Counted from the first letter of the stretch, positions 45,916-58,265 are shown. The stretch is 64,000 nucleotides of DNA from Dichomitus squalens LYAD-421 SS1 (GCF_000275845.1 NW_006766898.1:342999-406998); one strand, 5' to 3'. Notes: a model not told the origin generated them from the letters alone. Program-made: numbers and translations.

Positions 45916-47098
45916 TTAGGCCGAAGCTGTAATTGTATGGTAGCCGGTCACATCCATCCACCGGGCGAGCCACCCATGCTCGATGCCCTGCGATTGGAGC
46001 ACATTCTCGATCCTCTTGAGTGCGAATGCAAGCCACGTCTTCTTGGAATTTGACAATCGACGATCTCTCGGCTCGACGATCATGGTCTGCGGGTCCGTCT
46101 TCTCCAACAACCGCTGCAAAGACGGCACCATCGCATTCGCCACTGCAGTCGACTCATCCGTGGGCTTACCCAATAGGGCCTTTAAGAGCAGAGCGTTGGA
46201 GAGGAGATCGCTAGAGACGGGGGGAAGGCCGTAAATGCTGAAGAGAGTGGCGAACGTGATGATATCTTGGTGACGTCTCCAGCGATGCATAGAGTGGAGA
46301 ACGAGCTGAGCTGCATCCAGGTTGAGGTCTACACCGTATTTGGGGTGGTTACCAAAGACCTTGAGGGCCAGCCCAGGACATCGGAGTGCATGGCAGCGTG
46401 CTGAAAACCAGTCGTGAGAACGATGGACCAAAACGTGAAGCATTGAGTAACGCATCCAACGACCACTGACAGCAGCGACGGGAATCGCATAGAAACTACG
46501 ATGTGAAGGCAAGGGAGGACTCACCGGCAAACACAACCACGGTGCTGGGCCTGAAAGTCCGGTGCGCATCCCTCCACTTGGGGAACATCTCCGCGACTCG
46601 GTCCAGCTGCTCTGGCGTGGATGCGAGCTGGAAGAGGTGATTCCATATTGAGGAGCGCACTTGACGCTTGGTCTCAGCCTTGGTCACTAAGCAAGCGCGG
46701 GCAAATTGGTACAGCTCCTCGAAGCGTGCATTTCGGTCGTACTGTCGAGAAGCAGGTACGGAGGGGTTGTGAGGAGGAATGTCTTGGGAAAGCTGGCTAG
46801 CTTGGGGCGCGGGTCGTTTTGTGGAAGTAGGCTCATGGTCGGAGAAGAGTGAGTCAGAGTGTTCTGCTGATTGTCCGAAGAGGTCCTCCGCGTCGGACAC
46901 GGATTCAGAGGATTGCTGTTTCTTTTTCAGGGCTGGCAAGGCGCGTTCAAGGATAGGTCAGGATACACAGGTAAGAAGGAACGACTCACCAGCTGGTGTC
47001 GCGTGAATAGCACGGACCTGCCATGTTCTCTGAAACACGATGCGAACAGGCAAGGTCGGGTGCAGAACACGCTGGAGGCCGGCAAGGACGCTGGACAT
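45916..47098 (-). CDS. Hypothetical mitochondrial protein
   Basis: Exons 47098-46990, 46932-46525 and 46400-45916; 333 residues. The N-terminus (MSSVLAGLQRVLHPTLPVRI..RTWQVRAIHATPA) is Arg-rich, amphipathic and free of acid residues, typical of a mitochondrial presequence with a cleavage region. A Ser/acid-rich linker is followed by a helical body (FEELYQFARACLVTKAETKRQVRSS and later WRRHQDIITFATLFSIYGLP) with helix-pair spacing reminiscent of PPR/TPR-like folds. I cannot name the family. It is divergently arranged with the epoxide hydrolase gene, 334 bp away. Confidence 0.72.
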
Positions 47099-47432
47099 CG
47101 TGGCAGAGAGCGACGAGCCCGACGGCGTTTTGCCAACTCGCCAACCAGGCGCTTGGCGCTTCTCGGTCGTACGCAGGCGCCGATGAGTGTTAGCCAAACA
47201 GAGATAAACAGTGCGCGGTGAGAGTGGCCGGCTGCAGGGTCCTCCTCTCAGTACTTCCTTCGGTCTCAATCCAATCATTACTTGTACGCTTGGCGGATGG
47301 CGATCGCATTCACGTCTTTGATCAATCAAGCCTCCATCAGAGAACATACGACATACGCGTAGCATCGCTTGGAGGAGCGGCCTACTTAAATTCGACCCGG
47401 TGTCCCTCGACCCCACTCGACGCACTGTCAGA
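47099..47432. promoter_or_regulatory. Divergent promoter, mitochondrial-like gene / epoxide hydrolase
   Basis: 334 bp between opposite start codons; must hold both promoters. No clear TATA element. Confidence 0.45.
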
Positions 47433-49032
47433 ATGTCCTCCGCAAAGCCTTTTACCCTTGCCGTTCCAGATGCAGATCTACATCTCCTCCACCGTAAACT
47501 CGAACTTGCTCGCTTCCCTGACGAGCTTGATGGAGCCGGCTGGGACTACGGTGTCCCGTTAGCGGATGTCAAGCGGCTCGCCGAGCACTGGAAGGATCGA
47601 TTCGACTGGCGCAAGTTCGAGGCCAAACTCAACAACCTCCCCATGTTCACTCAGGACATAGAAGTCGAGGGCTTCAGCTCCCTCAATATACACTTCATTC
47701 ACCAACGAAGCGAGGTTCCCAATGCCATTCCGCTTTTGTTCGTCCATGGCTGTAAGTCTCTTCTTCAATTTAGCTCGGCATGCTGCTCTGACCAACTTCT
47801 ATCAGGGCCTGGCAGTTTTCTTGAGGTCCTCAAGCTGCTACCTCTCTTGACTGCATCCTCTCCGGATCATCCCAGTTTCCACGTCGTTGCACCCAGCTTA
47901 CCCGGATTCGCCTTCTCTGAGGCTCCTCGCAAACCTGGCTTTGCCGGCTACCAGTACGCTGAAGTACGTCTCGGCGACGCGACTTTCGATCATGCGGATA
48001 ACCCAGTACCCCTCAGGTCTTGAATAAGTTGATGTCGTCACTTGGTTACCAAGAATATGGTAGGGACCACCGTATTTCAGTATGGCTGTCCGTTTCTGAC
48101 ACCCATCTTTCTACTCTCAGTTTACCAAGGTGGAGATTTTGGTCACACTGTGAGTATACGTGGCGATCCTCCTAAAGTTCGTACTCTGACTACGATATTG
48201 TAGCTCGGTGTGTACGCTGTGAACAAGTTTGGTCACAAGCACATTAAAGCTTGGCATTCGAACATGCCGGTGTATGTTGTCTCCTCCACCATCTAGATTA
48301 GTGGGTTCTGAGCTATCTGTAGGTATCGTGTCCCGACGTTCTCCTCCCACCCCCTGCTCTACCTCGAAATGCTTACAATGCCAATCAACAAGTACATCCG
48401 CGACATCATCAGTGCCGCGCTTCAGATCAGGAAGACTGAGTTTGGCTACTTCACCCTCCAAGCTACTAAGCCGCAGACGTTGGCCTACAGCCTCTCTGAT
48501 TCTCCGGTCGGTCTCTTGGCATGGATTTACGAGAAACTAGTGAAGGCGTCGGACAGTTACCCGTGGACAGACGACGAAGGTCGGTTACAGTCGCCTTTCA
48601 TTTGATGTATTGATGACGATCACTGGCCTATCGTAGTTCTTGAGTGGATCTCCGTCTACTGGTTCTCCCGAGCCGGGCCCGCAGCATGCACTCGCATCTA
48701 CTACGAGCTCACGCATGGGAACACTACCGACATGTTTGTGGGCACGAAGTGGACGTCTGTCCCGCTGGGTGTCTCGCATTTCCCGAGGGAACCCATCCGC
48801 TTACCCGAACAGTACGTCAAATCCGTACCATCTCGCCGATCATCGCTAATGCAGTTTGAATGCGTGCAGGTGGGCGCACACGATTGGAAAGGTAGTGCAC
48901 CAGTCGAGACATGATCGAGGTGGACATTTCGCGGCTTTCGAGCAGCCGGAGGCCCTAGTCGGGGACTTACGAAGCATGTTCAGGAGGGGAGGCCCTGCGT
49001 ATGGTGTAGTTCCCGGCAAGGATGGATATTGA
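47433..49032 (+). CDS. Epoxide hydrolase (EPHX1-like, alpha/beta hydrolase)
   Basis: Eight exons: 47433-47751, 47806-47963, 48017-48059, 48121-48149, 48204-48271, 48323-48579, 48637-48811 and 48870-49032; 403 residues. N-terminal epoxide hydrolase domain with [15 protein letters not shown]. The oxyanion-hole motif HGWPGS is at 105-110. The nucleophile Asp179 lies in QGGDFGH, followed by [33 protein letters not shown] precedes the lid/cap region, and the catalytic His369 lies in [12 protein letters not shown]. The enzyme opens epoxides to vicinal diols. No signal peptide, so it is probably cytosolic or peripheral. A decayed copy lies 2.1 kb to the left. Exon 4 is only 29 nt. Confidence 0.9.
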
Positions 49033-49714
49033 GGTAGCCCCAATCAACCTCCGTCAGTAATTGTGAACGGTATCGCGCCATTTTGTATAGAGTTCCAGCG
49101 TCACCTCAGTTGTACTATGGTTGGACATTGCCTCCGGCCACCAACAGAGATGCATAAGGCAGTTTGAATTGCAACTCTATCTCCCGATACGATCGACACG
49201 GCCTTGTTGCAACAAGGGCGCTGTGACCCTGATATATCCGTCAAGCTCGAACGCCGGCATGTCAGTCAGGTGCATGAGGCTGGGTCTCATACTATCGCTT
49301 TAGACGGTTGACTTGCTACCACACTGCTCTCAGCCATCCAGCAACGCATCGCACCAGTTGAAGGGACGCTACTGATAATCAGCCTGAGCGGTCAGCTTCC
49401 ACGCCCCGGGAGACTCACGGCCGAGTTCCCAGGCTCATAAACCACGGCTATTGGCACGCGGCTGCGCCTAGAGTGCGGACGTTCATTTCGACGCAGCAAC
49501 CCCACCATCACAGTCCTCAACACACGAGCGTACCGTGCTTTGTCCAGGGATCCTTTTACGAGGACATACTGGTCAATCTCGTTGCAGCTGTGAGTACGAG
49601 CAGTTCGCCTGGTAGACAGTGGTACCGTAGTCAGCAATGCTCTATTAACGCCTAGACATGGCTTTTAGCTTCTAGCCTACCACATTCATCACGGGATTTG
49701 TCAGTTGATCGCCT
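49033..49714. other. Intergenic region
   Basis: No gene supported. A minus-strand stretch near 49560-49400 reads NEIDQYVLVKGSLDKARYA and could be a remnant, but has no support beyond being open. Confidence 0.35.
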
Positions 49715-50578
49715 ATGCCTGCTGCGGAGAAATTACGACGCCTTCAATCGTTTTCCAGAGCACCACCACCCAATGATGACACATCGATAGTGAATACAAA
49801 CTTGACGCAAGATAGCGTCCGTTTGCTACAGAATATCCTTGCTTACCATGTTGCAAGCCATCCCGGCAGCAGAGTCTTCGGGAACGAGCAGGGCAAAGGT
49901 CTGAAACTCGTCGAGGCATCTGTAAGGAACCGAAACGGAGTCCTTAATGGGGATGAGAGTCTGGACGACTTGGAGGCCACGACAGTATGTGAGTTGGTCG
50001 TGGACCAAAGTGAGTTGACATCCCATCGTGTTCCGCAAGCAGATGCTCAACACTGATAAACGCATGCACCGCAAGGTATGCTAAATGTGCATGGAACTTT
50101 CGCCGGTGCTTGTGCAGCGCATATAATCGACATGTAAGGGTTCTCTCTGCTCCATGTCTACAGCGTATCACATTTTTGCAAGCGCAACATTCTCGCCGCT
50201 ATTTGCGTTGGCAACTGTCACTGGCTCAGATCCTTCCGGATTCTCCATATCCATGAATCTAGTTTGGCATGCGCCCGCCGTCCTGTGAGTAGCTTTCCCG
50301 TTCTACGAGCGCTGCCATCCTGAACCTGTTGACGACAGTGGCTCGACCTTGAGATTCGTCGGAACGTCTCTGTCCTGTAAAGCAAAGGTCGCTACTGCAA
50401 GATGCGAGGTGCGTCTAGTATCTGGCCCTATCGCCGACTGCCCTGATGTCGGACACAGGTTTATGACAAGGAGAAGGGCACCTTGATCGTCTCTGCTACG
50501 CACGTTGTTGCACCCGTTAGGGGGTTAGCTGTGAGAGGAGCTCCCACACAAGCACACAAGTCCAGAGCGCGGCTTTGA
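49715..50578 (+). CDS. Hotdog-fold thioesterase family protein
   Basis: Five exons: 49715-50009, 50076-50133, 50183-50284, 50339-50408 and 50459-50578; 214 residues. The C-terminal half fits the thioesterase superfamily (4HBT/ACOT13-like): LNVHGTFAGACAAHIID forms the hotdog helix with its HGG-like motif, then TFSPLFALATVTGSDPSGFS, LVWHAPAVLGSTLRFVG, TARCEVYDKEKGTLIVSATH. The predicted reaction is hydrolysis of an acyl-CoA or similar thioester; the substrate is unknown. The N-terminal ~90 residues are not conserved with anything I know and show no signal peptide. Confidence 0.82.
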
Positions 50579-50954
50579 TAGATGGCTTTACTTCGGGCAA
50601 TCCTAGCGCTGGTTTCATGAGATTCGATTTGTCGAGGGGTTGTCTCTTGAGCCCTTCGAGCACAGGATACAACGGAGACACAAGCCGCCTGCCTCATGTA
50701 GATAGAGCGAAGACTATTAGTACACAAAATAGGAAGGGCACAGGCCCTTGAATGCTATGGAGTTCGGCGCGTTCACGACCGACGTCCATTCGCATATGGT
50801 TGAATTGGGTTCACGCCAGACAGGCTAGCTCGGAACACTCAAATCAAGACTGGGTATCAGATTACAGGGAACGAGACATTATAATGATACAGCGAGGAGC
50901 AATTACACAGCAAGGCGAGAGCACAACGTACGCTGAAGCGTCGTTAGAGAACGA
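50579..50954. other. Convergent intergenic region
   Basis: 3' ends of the thioesterase and the phosphotransferase genes. Nothing notable. Confidence 0.4.
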
Positions 50955-53651
50955 CTATCTAAATTCCACTGGGGACCCCGCGTCTGCCTCCCAAGCAGCA
51001 GTGCGGTTCCATCGGCGAGATTGCCATCTTATGAAATAGTTGGCAATTTCCGAATTCTCTCGTGTCACGTCATCATTGATACACAATAGCGCGATATCCT
51101 TCTTCCGGTCGACGGAAGCAAGCATACCCTTGACTTGCTGTAGGCTGATTAGTCGCTCAAACGCGGAAGGCGTTCCACCTAACATACAGGACGTCAGCAT
51201 GACATTGGTCGAGTCCATGGACTAGGTACGACAGGGCAGAGCTAATGCAAAGCAAAGGACAGACTCACCGATGACGTATCGATAACGCTGCATTATCCGC
51301 TCGGACCACTGCCGGATGCTGGTGTCGGGCGCATACTTCATTACATCGCGAAGGGCAAATTGTCCTTCGTGCCAATCAGCCACGAGAGGTAAATGAGGTA
51401 ACGTATACGATCCGTCCGCAGATGGCTCTGTATCGGAGGGAGGTGAATGCCGGTCTGGGTGCGGAAGCACCGCCGAGAGCCCGAGCCGACCGCTAGCGTT
51501 GATCAGCGCAACAATCACTAACATAAAAAGATGAACATGGAGATATCAATGAGATGAAGCGAAATCTTACCGCAGTCCCCACAGTGCGTCTTTTCGAAAG
51601 CGATGTTTTGGAACACAGCACTAGCAGTGAGAGGCTTCCCGGGATCGCCGCCACCAAAACATTCATCACGCCGGATGATGCACTTGCGAGCAGGTTCCTT
51701 GCGATCCTTCTTGTCATATTTTTCTGGGTCGAAGCCGGGCCAGCCGCCGACACCTCGTCGACCATACTCGTTGTACGCGAACCCGTCTAACGAGGCTGGT
51801 GTATACGTGGTCAGAATGACGAATCCGACACATCGAGGACTAGCTCACAGAAGTGGTACTCGGTCTTGAAGTCATCAGCTACGAACCCCCCTTCCTTCAG
51901 GTAGTCTTGAACACGGCTAGCGGTCAGAGTGTCCCGTGTTCCCGACTCGACCTGTATTTCCTTGCTTCCGTCGCCATCCCAAGTACCACCGATCTCGATC
52001 CACGCTCGCTCCGCTTCGTGCTCCCCCCAGCTGTCGTCAATTCCTCCTACACGACCGACGACCCATGTCCAGAGCAAGGCCTCCCGAGCTCGTTCTACGA
52101 CATAGTGGATGAACATAAACATCTGGTAGTAATCACCATCCCCCGCCTCCGTTTCGCGGAAGGCATGCGTGCTGGTCTTCGCGATAGCGTCTGGCCATAC
52201 CAGTGCAAGCTCTTGGAGAAGGGCAAACGAGACGGACTTGACTTCGTGCTGCACGTAAGGGCGCTTTCTACGACCAAAACGTTTGCCTGACGTGTTCCGT
52301 GAGTTCCTTTAACGCCCTATAAAGCGGAACGTGATGATGCACACGCACTGAGTAACCAGTTGGAGGCGCCCATGCTTCGCCATTCGCCTTTGGTCTTAGC
52401 GTTTGGCCAATCCGGAGACACTGTCAGATCTCCCTGGATGCGAAAAACCAGACCATACTCTGGCGGGAACATCAGTACCTGCCCAAACAGCCGCGAACGA
52501 ACTCACGATGCGTGTAGAACGCAACAGGGGTGAGAGGACTTGTCATGTAGAAGTCGTCGTTCTGGAGAATAGCAGTTGAAACCGGCGGCGACAACCATGA
52601 GGTGGCTTACATACCATGTAAAGGCTGTTATGGGAACACCTTCGGTCAGCACGACGAACGCAACCGATAGAGCACTATGACCCACAAAACTTCGGAGACA
52701 TTCTGCAGATGGCTGAATTGCGACTCAATGGCGTAGCTAAAACAGCGTTCAGCAATGGCCAGACACAAGGCGAGTCCCAGTCGACGTCGACGAACCTGTT
52801 GAATATTGTGCGATTGTATGGCTCAAAGAAATGCGCATGGTGGGTGAGGGAAAGCTGGATATTGCCGTCTCGCCACTCCGGAGTGGTCTGGTCAACATCG
52901 TCAAGCCATTGGGGCTGCAAGCCTAGCCTCCAGTACCCAGGGCCTGGATCAGGAAAAGACTGGATGGACGTCTCTGGATCGTCTGAGGGATAGTCGAAGT
53001 CGGAGGTTAGGATACGGAAATGCCGAACATACGGACGAAAATTGGCGAGAACGGAGCGGAGTGAATGTCGAAGCTCATCGTAATCGCTGCAGTGAGATAT
53101 AAGGCACGTCGTGCATGAGCAATAAGCAAGTTCACATACCGGAACATGCGGGAAGGGTTATTAGATTTGATCGGCCTGTAAGGATCGGTATTGTCGTAGG
53201 ATTTGGTAGCGTGCTCTCTCGCATCCCTGAAGAGAGGGTCTGAACCGTTAACCCAAGTCCATATAACGTCTAATGGCAGTGGGCCCAGGCCGTCATGGCA
53301 AACGCCCCCCGACGAGTAGTACTGATCGAGGCAATGACTTGGAAGATCACGAACGGGGCGGAGCTTGGGATGGGAAGAAGGCGGGAGGGAATTTGGGACT
53401 GGAATTGCAATATAGGATGGTTGGTAGCGAGGGGTAATGGGGGTACCAACATCGTCTAAATCATCTTCGTGAGAGCTAGAGACTTTGAGAAAGAGTACAA
53501 GGGTAACAACAGATGTGGCGGCTATGAGCGCGAGCACGGCGCGACGGCGCGAAAAGTACAATGCAAAAGAGGGACGCAGGGAGGGTTTCGGAGGCCAAGG
53601 GAGCTCAGAGGGGGGAATCTGCGTCAGCGCGATGTAGCTGGCGGAAGACAT
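50955..53651 (-). CDS. XPT1: Stealth-family sugar phosphotransferase (xylosylphosphotransferase-like)
   Basis: Ten exons: 53651-53140, 53086-52796, 52736-52686, 52624-52615, 52561-52507, 52459-52349, 52286-51849, 51795-51571, 51517-51269 and 51178-50955; 721 residues. A type II membrane anchor lies at about 36-55. Stealth conserved regions follow in order: CR1 PLDVIWTWVNGSDP (126-139), CR2 DYDELRHSLRSVLANF with MNDDFYMTSPLTP, CR3 STHAFRETEAGDGDYYQMF and CR4 ALLCINDD. Stealth enzymes transfer hexose-1-phosphate or similar; the fungal Golgi member Xpt1 of Cryptococcus adds xylose-phosphate to protein O-glycans. A Golgi glycan-modifying role is therefore likely, the exact donor inferred. Exon 4 is only 10 nt. 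Confidence 0.87.
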
Positions 53652-54397
53652 GGACGAGTGTATACATTGGGGAGAGGAGTACTGCTCGTGTGATAGGAAT
53701 ATGAATGAACTAGGAAGACGCCGATTGATCTTAGATCAGGGCTTTGATGACCGAACATGCAGGTCGCTGGACTGCGCGCGGTGCTTAGAGCGATTAAATG
53801 CTGCGCTGCCGCCTCATCGGAGGAGGGAGTGGTGAAATCACGTCCGAACCTTCGGTCCAGCTTTCACGCGAAGGACGGAGAAGTATAGAGATTGGCATGA
53901 CTGCGAAGGAGTGGATGCGTGTGCACACATCGGGGCTGGCTTTTGGGGAGCGAGTCGATGAGGGTGGACAGCGTTGTGCGGTATCCTGATCCAAGCGTTC
54001 AGCCAACCACTCGGACAAAAATAGTACTAAGCGCGCATGTCTATTTTTACCGTCTCTGCGCCATTTGCGGCTACTATGTAGTGCGACCCGCGGGCGACGA
54101 CCCTGAAATGAAAAACTTACTATGACCATCCTCTGGTGCCTATCTAGTTCCAAGGCTTTGTAGATCTCAGCTGCACTTGTGAGTGCATATCCCTGACGTG
54201 TGGGGAAAAGGTAGAGGTCCGCATTGAGGATCGGAGAATCACACAGTGCCCTAGAAACGAGAGAGAGGCGCCTAGAGATCGTCACGATGCCGAAGGCGGC
54301 CGGTCCAAACCCCACCACAGCCGCCCGACAGCAACACCCGAGTTTTGGTTCCTTCAGAGTCCGTTCCGATCGTCTGCGCCCTCAAGATGGATGCTTA
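53652..54397. other. Intergenic region with a possible exon on the minus strand
   Basis: From 54316 down to 54119 the minus strand is open, reading AAFGIVTISRRLSLVSRALC and YLFPTRQGYALTSAAEIYKALELD. It ends at MVI followed by a GTAAGT donor. It might be a first exon or the remnant of a gene, but I found no continuation and no ATG at its start. Otherwise nothing is supported; the right end enters transposon-rich DNA. Confidence 0.3.
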
Positions 54398-54470
54398 CCA
54401 CCGGTCTGACCAGTCTCACCACCATGACCAGTCAAGCCTTGACTGACCGGTCAGCCGCCGGAAGCGACGC
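54398..54470. repeat. Cluster of TGACCGGTCA-like palindromes
   Basis: GGTCTGACCAGTC, TGACCAGTCAAG and CTTGACTGACCGGTCA follow each other within 70 bp and pair with one another. A related hairpin lies at 55072-55102. Confidence 0.5.
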
Positions 54471-55071
54471 TGGTCCCCCGCTTAAATTGTGCTACTGATA
54501 AGCAGCCATCAGGACACCGACAGGCGTGGGACGTATACAGTCATACACGGGTCCTCGGGACAATGAATTCTTGCAAAGCCTGTAAAGACGTTATCCATGC
54601 ACTGCTCTAGCCTTAGAAACATTACAGGATGTTTTCTTAGCACTTGGAGCGCATTAGGGACGCATTCCTGAGTGTACAGTGGCACAAAATGAACGAGATT
54701 GTGCGCGATCTGTTGAAAACTCGTTATCCAACCAAATGCAGCCAAGCTGTGCCATTATACATGTTATCAATCTAATCAGTATCCTGCCCCCCGCTCCTTC
54801 ATCCTCCTTCTCCATCCTCTTCCTCGGGCTCCACCACATCATCCTCCTTTGGTACTCATAGCTTTGGCAGACGCGGCTGTTGCTCTATCTGTCCAAGCTT
54901 TGGTTTTCCCCAACTGATCTTGCACCACTGCTGCTTCGCTAGCTTCTTTTCAACCTCCCATGCCTTTTTTGCTGTGGCATACCGCTCCCTTTGTGCTTTC
55001 ACTCTGTCCCCTCTCTCTTTGTTGTGCATCTTTCATCCCTTGACCTCTTTCTCACAGTGTTGTTAAGACCT

Positions 55072-55102
55072 GAGTCATGACCGGGTTGACCAGTCATGAC
55101 TC
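55072..55102. repeat. Hairpin with 10-bp perfect stem
   Basis: GAGTCATGAC at 55072-55081 is the exact reverse complement of GTCATGACTC at 55093-55102, leaving an 11-nt loop that itself contains TTGACC. It lies 350 bp beyond the 3' end of the decayed hAT transposase and could be one of its subterminal repeats. Confidence 0.5.
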
Positions 55103-55451
55103 TGCGTCAAAAGTTAACGCGTGATCAGGGGTTTCAGGTGCTTAGATGGTCGCAGTGGTTGTGCCAGCTACTACTGAACATCTGCGGCCATAGATATACA
55201 TGTAGAAGGATACAATTAGGTATTAACTGAGTGTCTATTGAAAGGATTGTGAGCGGAAAGATGTGACATAGCGTGAGAGAGGGACAATAGGGGTGGGAAT
55301 GAATGACAATGGTATCAGCGGTAGAAGCAAGCCACACAAAACCTCAAAACAACTCTCCCTCTCCCTCCTTGGACTCACCTCGCTGGTGAAAAACTGCAGC
55401 TTCCCTGTCATAGGCTGCTAATTCTGCTTCAAGATTCCTCTTGGATTGGAC

Positions 55452-57160
55452 CTAGAAGGCTGCAAGAGGGTTACCAGAGGTCGGAAGAATAGGCGCCTCT
55501 GGGAACTTAAATAAGTTCCTCAAGCACAGTCCTTCGGCACAAGGAATTGTTGCTGCAGGTGGAGGGATATAACTTGCAGACTCAGGACCCAAGGTGAGTA
55601 CCACTGCTTCCTCCTCCTCCGCATTGCTGTTGATGGGTTCCTGTGTGTCACCGCCTGCAGCTTCAACAAGCTTGGCAGTGAATGAAGTGAAGGATTGCGA
55701 GATGTCCACTTGAACCTCTGTAGAAGAGAGAGTTGCACCTAGAGCTGAGTGCTCAACCATAGCGAGTGGGGTGGAGTCGTTATCGGAGTTGGCGTCTTTA
55801 TCTATGCCAAAGTGGTGGCGCTGTTAATGGCAACTAGTGCCGTAGACACAGTCGATGTTGGCCTTGACAAGCACAACCTTTCTGACCTTCTCTGGGTGCA
55901 GACGGTTCCGGAGTTTAGTGTGTACAGTCCCAAACCTGCTAAAGACTCGCTCTATCATAGCGGAGTTTGGCACAATCAAGAACAACCGGAGTGCAAACTT
56001 GATGAGCCTATTGCATCTGCTGATGTCCCCTGTATCGAGAGCGCGCTATAGCTCTATGAGATTGATAGTCTTTCCCTGTACATTCATGCATATAGATTGT
56101 CATAGCATTGGAGATAACTGGGCGATGTACATCATGCTCCGCAAATTCCAATATTTCTGTCACACCCATGCTGTTATTATACCACTCACCGACGGCATTG
56201 AGATACTCCATAAATGCCACCTTAAGTTTCTTATCGACGGGGCGCTGTTCCATGTGTTCGTAGTTGCACTTGAACATGGACCACAGGTTCTGCTGGATAA
56301 GGAGTGGATTGTTCTTGCAAAATGGAGCCAGTCAAAGCATTGGGTTGAGGATGATTGCCAGTACATAGAGTTCATGCTCATGACCTGTCTTCTTCCAGTG
56401 CACCTTAAAACTCTTGTGCATAATGGATCACACCTTGAAGCTATATTTGATTGTGTCACAGTATGTGTAGAAGAGGTTACCAAGTGTGATCAGGACAACA
56501 TCGAGATGAGCATGGTCACCCTGGGTGGCATTTGTGGTTATCACAAGAGGCTCCAGGTGAGTATGTGCTCTAAATTGTGATATTGTGTCAATCATGCTGA
56601 TGTAGACATAGATGTATTGATGTCATACTCAGCAAGTGATGTCCAGAAGGTGGGTTGTTCAATCTTGTCGAGTAAAGCTTGTGAGGCATCCTTCTGAGCT
56701 GTTTCCTTGCCTGTGCAGGCCATAAGCTCCTTTTTGGAGGTGAGGATGCAAATGCGAATAGCCTGCTTGATTTCTAGAAAGTGACATACACAGAAGATGT
56801 GTGCGGTCCATCACGTATTGCAGGGGTGGAGTAGTGTGAGAACATGACCATTGTACTGGGCCCGCTGACTATCATTTAACAGACTGAGCGCACGGGAGTG
56901 GTTGTTGAACCACTTAATTGCATCAAGCATAAGTTCGACAACAGCAACAGACGGTGTCTAAGACTTCAAGTAGTCTCCTAGGATGAGCTGTGCCTTTCTG
57001 ATGTTTAGGTGAGTAGGCTTGGACTAATCTAATATTTGCACAAACTCACCTGGTGTGCCCGACAATGGGGGCCTGCCAGATGTGGTTACTTCTTCAATAG
57101 AAGCCATCACATTTTGCACAGTCTCCACCACCATCGGTACACCAAGTTGAGATGATCATC
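55452..57160 (-). pseudogene. Decayed hAT transposase
   Basis: Reading leftwards, the minus strand shows hAT family blocks broken by stops and frameshifts. ELMLDAIKWFNNHSRALSLL near 56940-56860 is followed by an in-frame stop before WTAHIFCVCHFLEIKQAI and DKIEQPTFWTSLA. The C-terminal dimerisation region near 56010-55810 reads CNRLIKFALRLFLIVPNSAM, IERVFSRFGTVHTKLRNRL and HPEKVRKVVLVKANID. A frameshift then leads to an acidic tail (TQEPINSNAEEEEAV) ending at 55452. The catalytic N-terminal half is not recognisable. It lies beside retrotransposon sequence. Confidence 0.75.
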
Positions 57161-58158
57161 TCGAGGACCGTCTCACAGAATTCAATCTCGGCCTCTACGA
57201 TTACAAGCAAGGCCTCTGTGGTCTTTTGGAGACTTCTTCTTCTTCTTCTTCTAGATCCCGTTTATTGCCCTGCAAGACTGAGCCTCATGGTAGGCCGTAA
57301 ATATAGTACTGTCTACTTAGATGTTGAACTTAGACTTATCCGGTCCGGACTATGTGAGGCTATGCGTCTCCTAGCACTTAGCTGTGGTTGCTTATGTAGT
57401 ATGTTACCATATTTGGGACTCTCTGCTCGTGTACTATAGCTATGCTTCCTGACACTTCTGGTACTGTCTAGGACAATCCGTACTACTCCAGAACGGTCTA
57501 GACAGGTCTATGCCTTACTCATCTCTTACTCATCCTATGGTGCGATACATCGCAATTCTTTCCCCATCGTGTTATTCATCGCACTGTGGTACATGTGACT
57601 GACCCCTCTTCGATTAGTCATGGACACTTCTCTGTAGTATATAAGGACTTCAGATTGCATCCTCCCTTTTCAGTCTTTCCTTACTGACTGAAGAGTGAGT
57701 ACTTCGTTACATCTATCTCTAACTTGTAGTTACTTACTTGACCTTTGTAGTCTTGCTTCGACTCTAGGTACAGTTGGTTACTACAATATAGCAATATAGT
57801 CTTTCCTTACTGACTGAAGATCTTGCTTCGACTCTAGTCAGATCTAATCTTTGTCTTCACAGCTGTTACCGTTGGTACGCCCCACCCCCTATCTTTTGTT
57901 ATTGGACTACTCCTTCTCGTCGCCCATGTGTACACTCCACCCCCTTTCCTGTCCCTGGCAACCTATGCTTGCCTCCCTGTTCCTCCGTCGTCCGCCTGTA
58001 CACTACCACCCCCCATTCCGCCCCCTGATGACTATGTTCCTAGTTACGGCCCTCTCCCTTAATACTTCCCCTTTCGTCTATATGACCGGACCCTGAGTCC
58101 GACCCTGACCTTTCCCTTTTCGGTTACATTACTTTACCCTGACCCAGACCCCGACCCT
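57161..58158 (+). other. LTR-like leader sequence left of the gypsy element
   Basis: No coding sequence. TATATAAGG at 57638-57646 is a strong TATA box. A 23-bp string (AGTCTTTCCTTACTGACTGA core) occurs at about 57672 and 57798, and CTTGCTTCGACTCTAG also occurs twice (about 57752 and 57822). This looks like part of an LTR promoter region, probably from another or an older insertion. Confidence 0.45.
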
Positions 58159-58265
58159 TGTCACGCCCCTTTCCCTTTTCGGTTACATTACCTGACCCTG
58201 ACCTAGACTCGGGACCCTGCCCCGCCTCTATCCCCTTTCAGTTATATCACAGGACCCTGACCTAG
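58101..58265 (+). repeat. Three-unit tandem repeat, about 60 bp per unit
   Basis: Units share CCTTTTCGGTTACATTAC (third copy diverged to CCTTTCAGTTATATCAC) and a GACCCTGACC string. Units start near 58101, 58165 and 58222. Confidence 0.65.

Noticed and set aside
49392..49637. Minus-strand frame with NEIDQYVLVKGSLD, vaguely like a condensation or acyltransferase domain
   Set aside because: Only about 65 residues, no neighbours of that family and no full exon structure.
55855..56580. Plus-strand frame of 241 codons in the hAT region
   Set aside because: Opposite strand of the transposase remnant; the transposase blocks are readable only on the minus strand.
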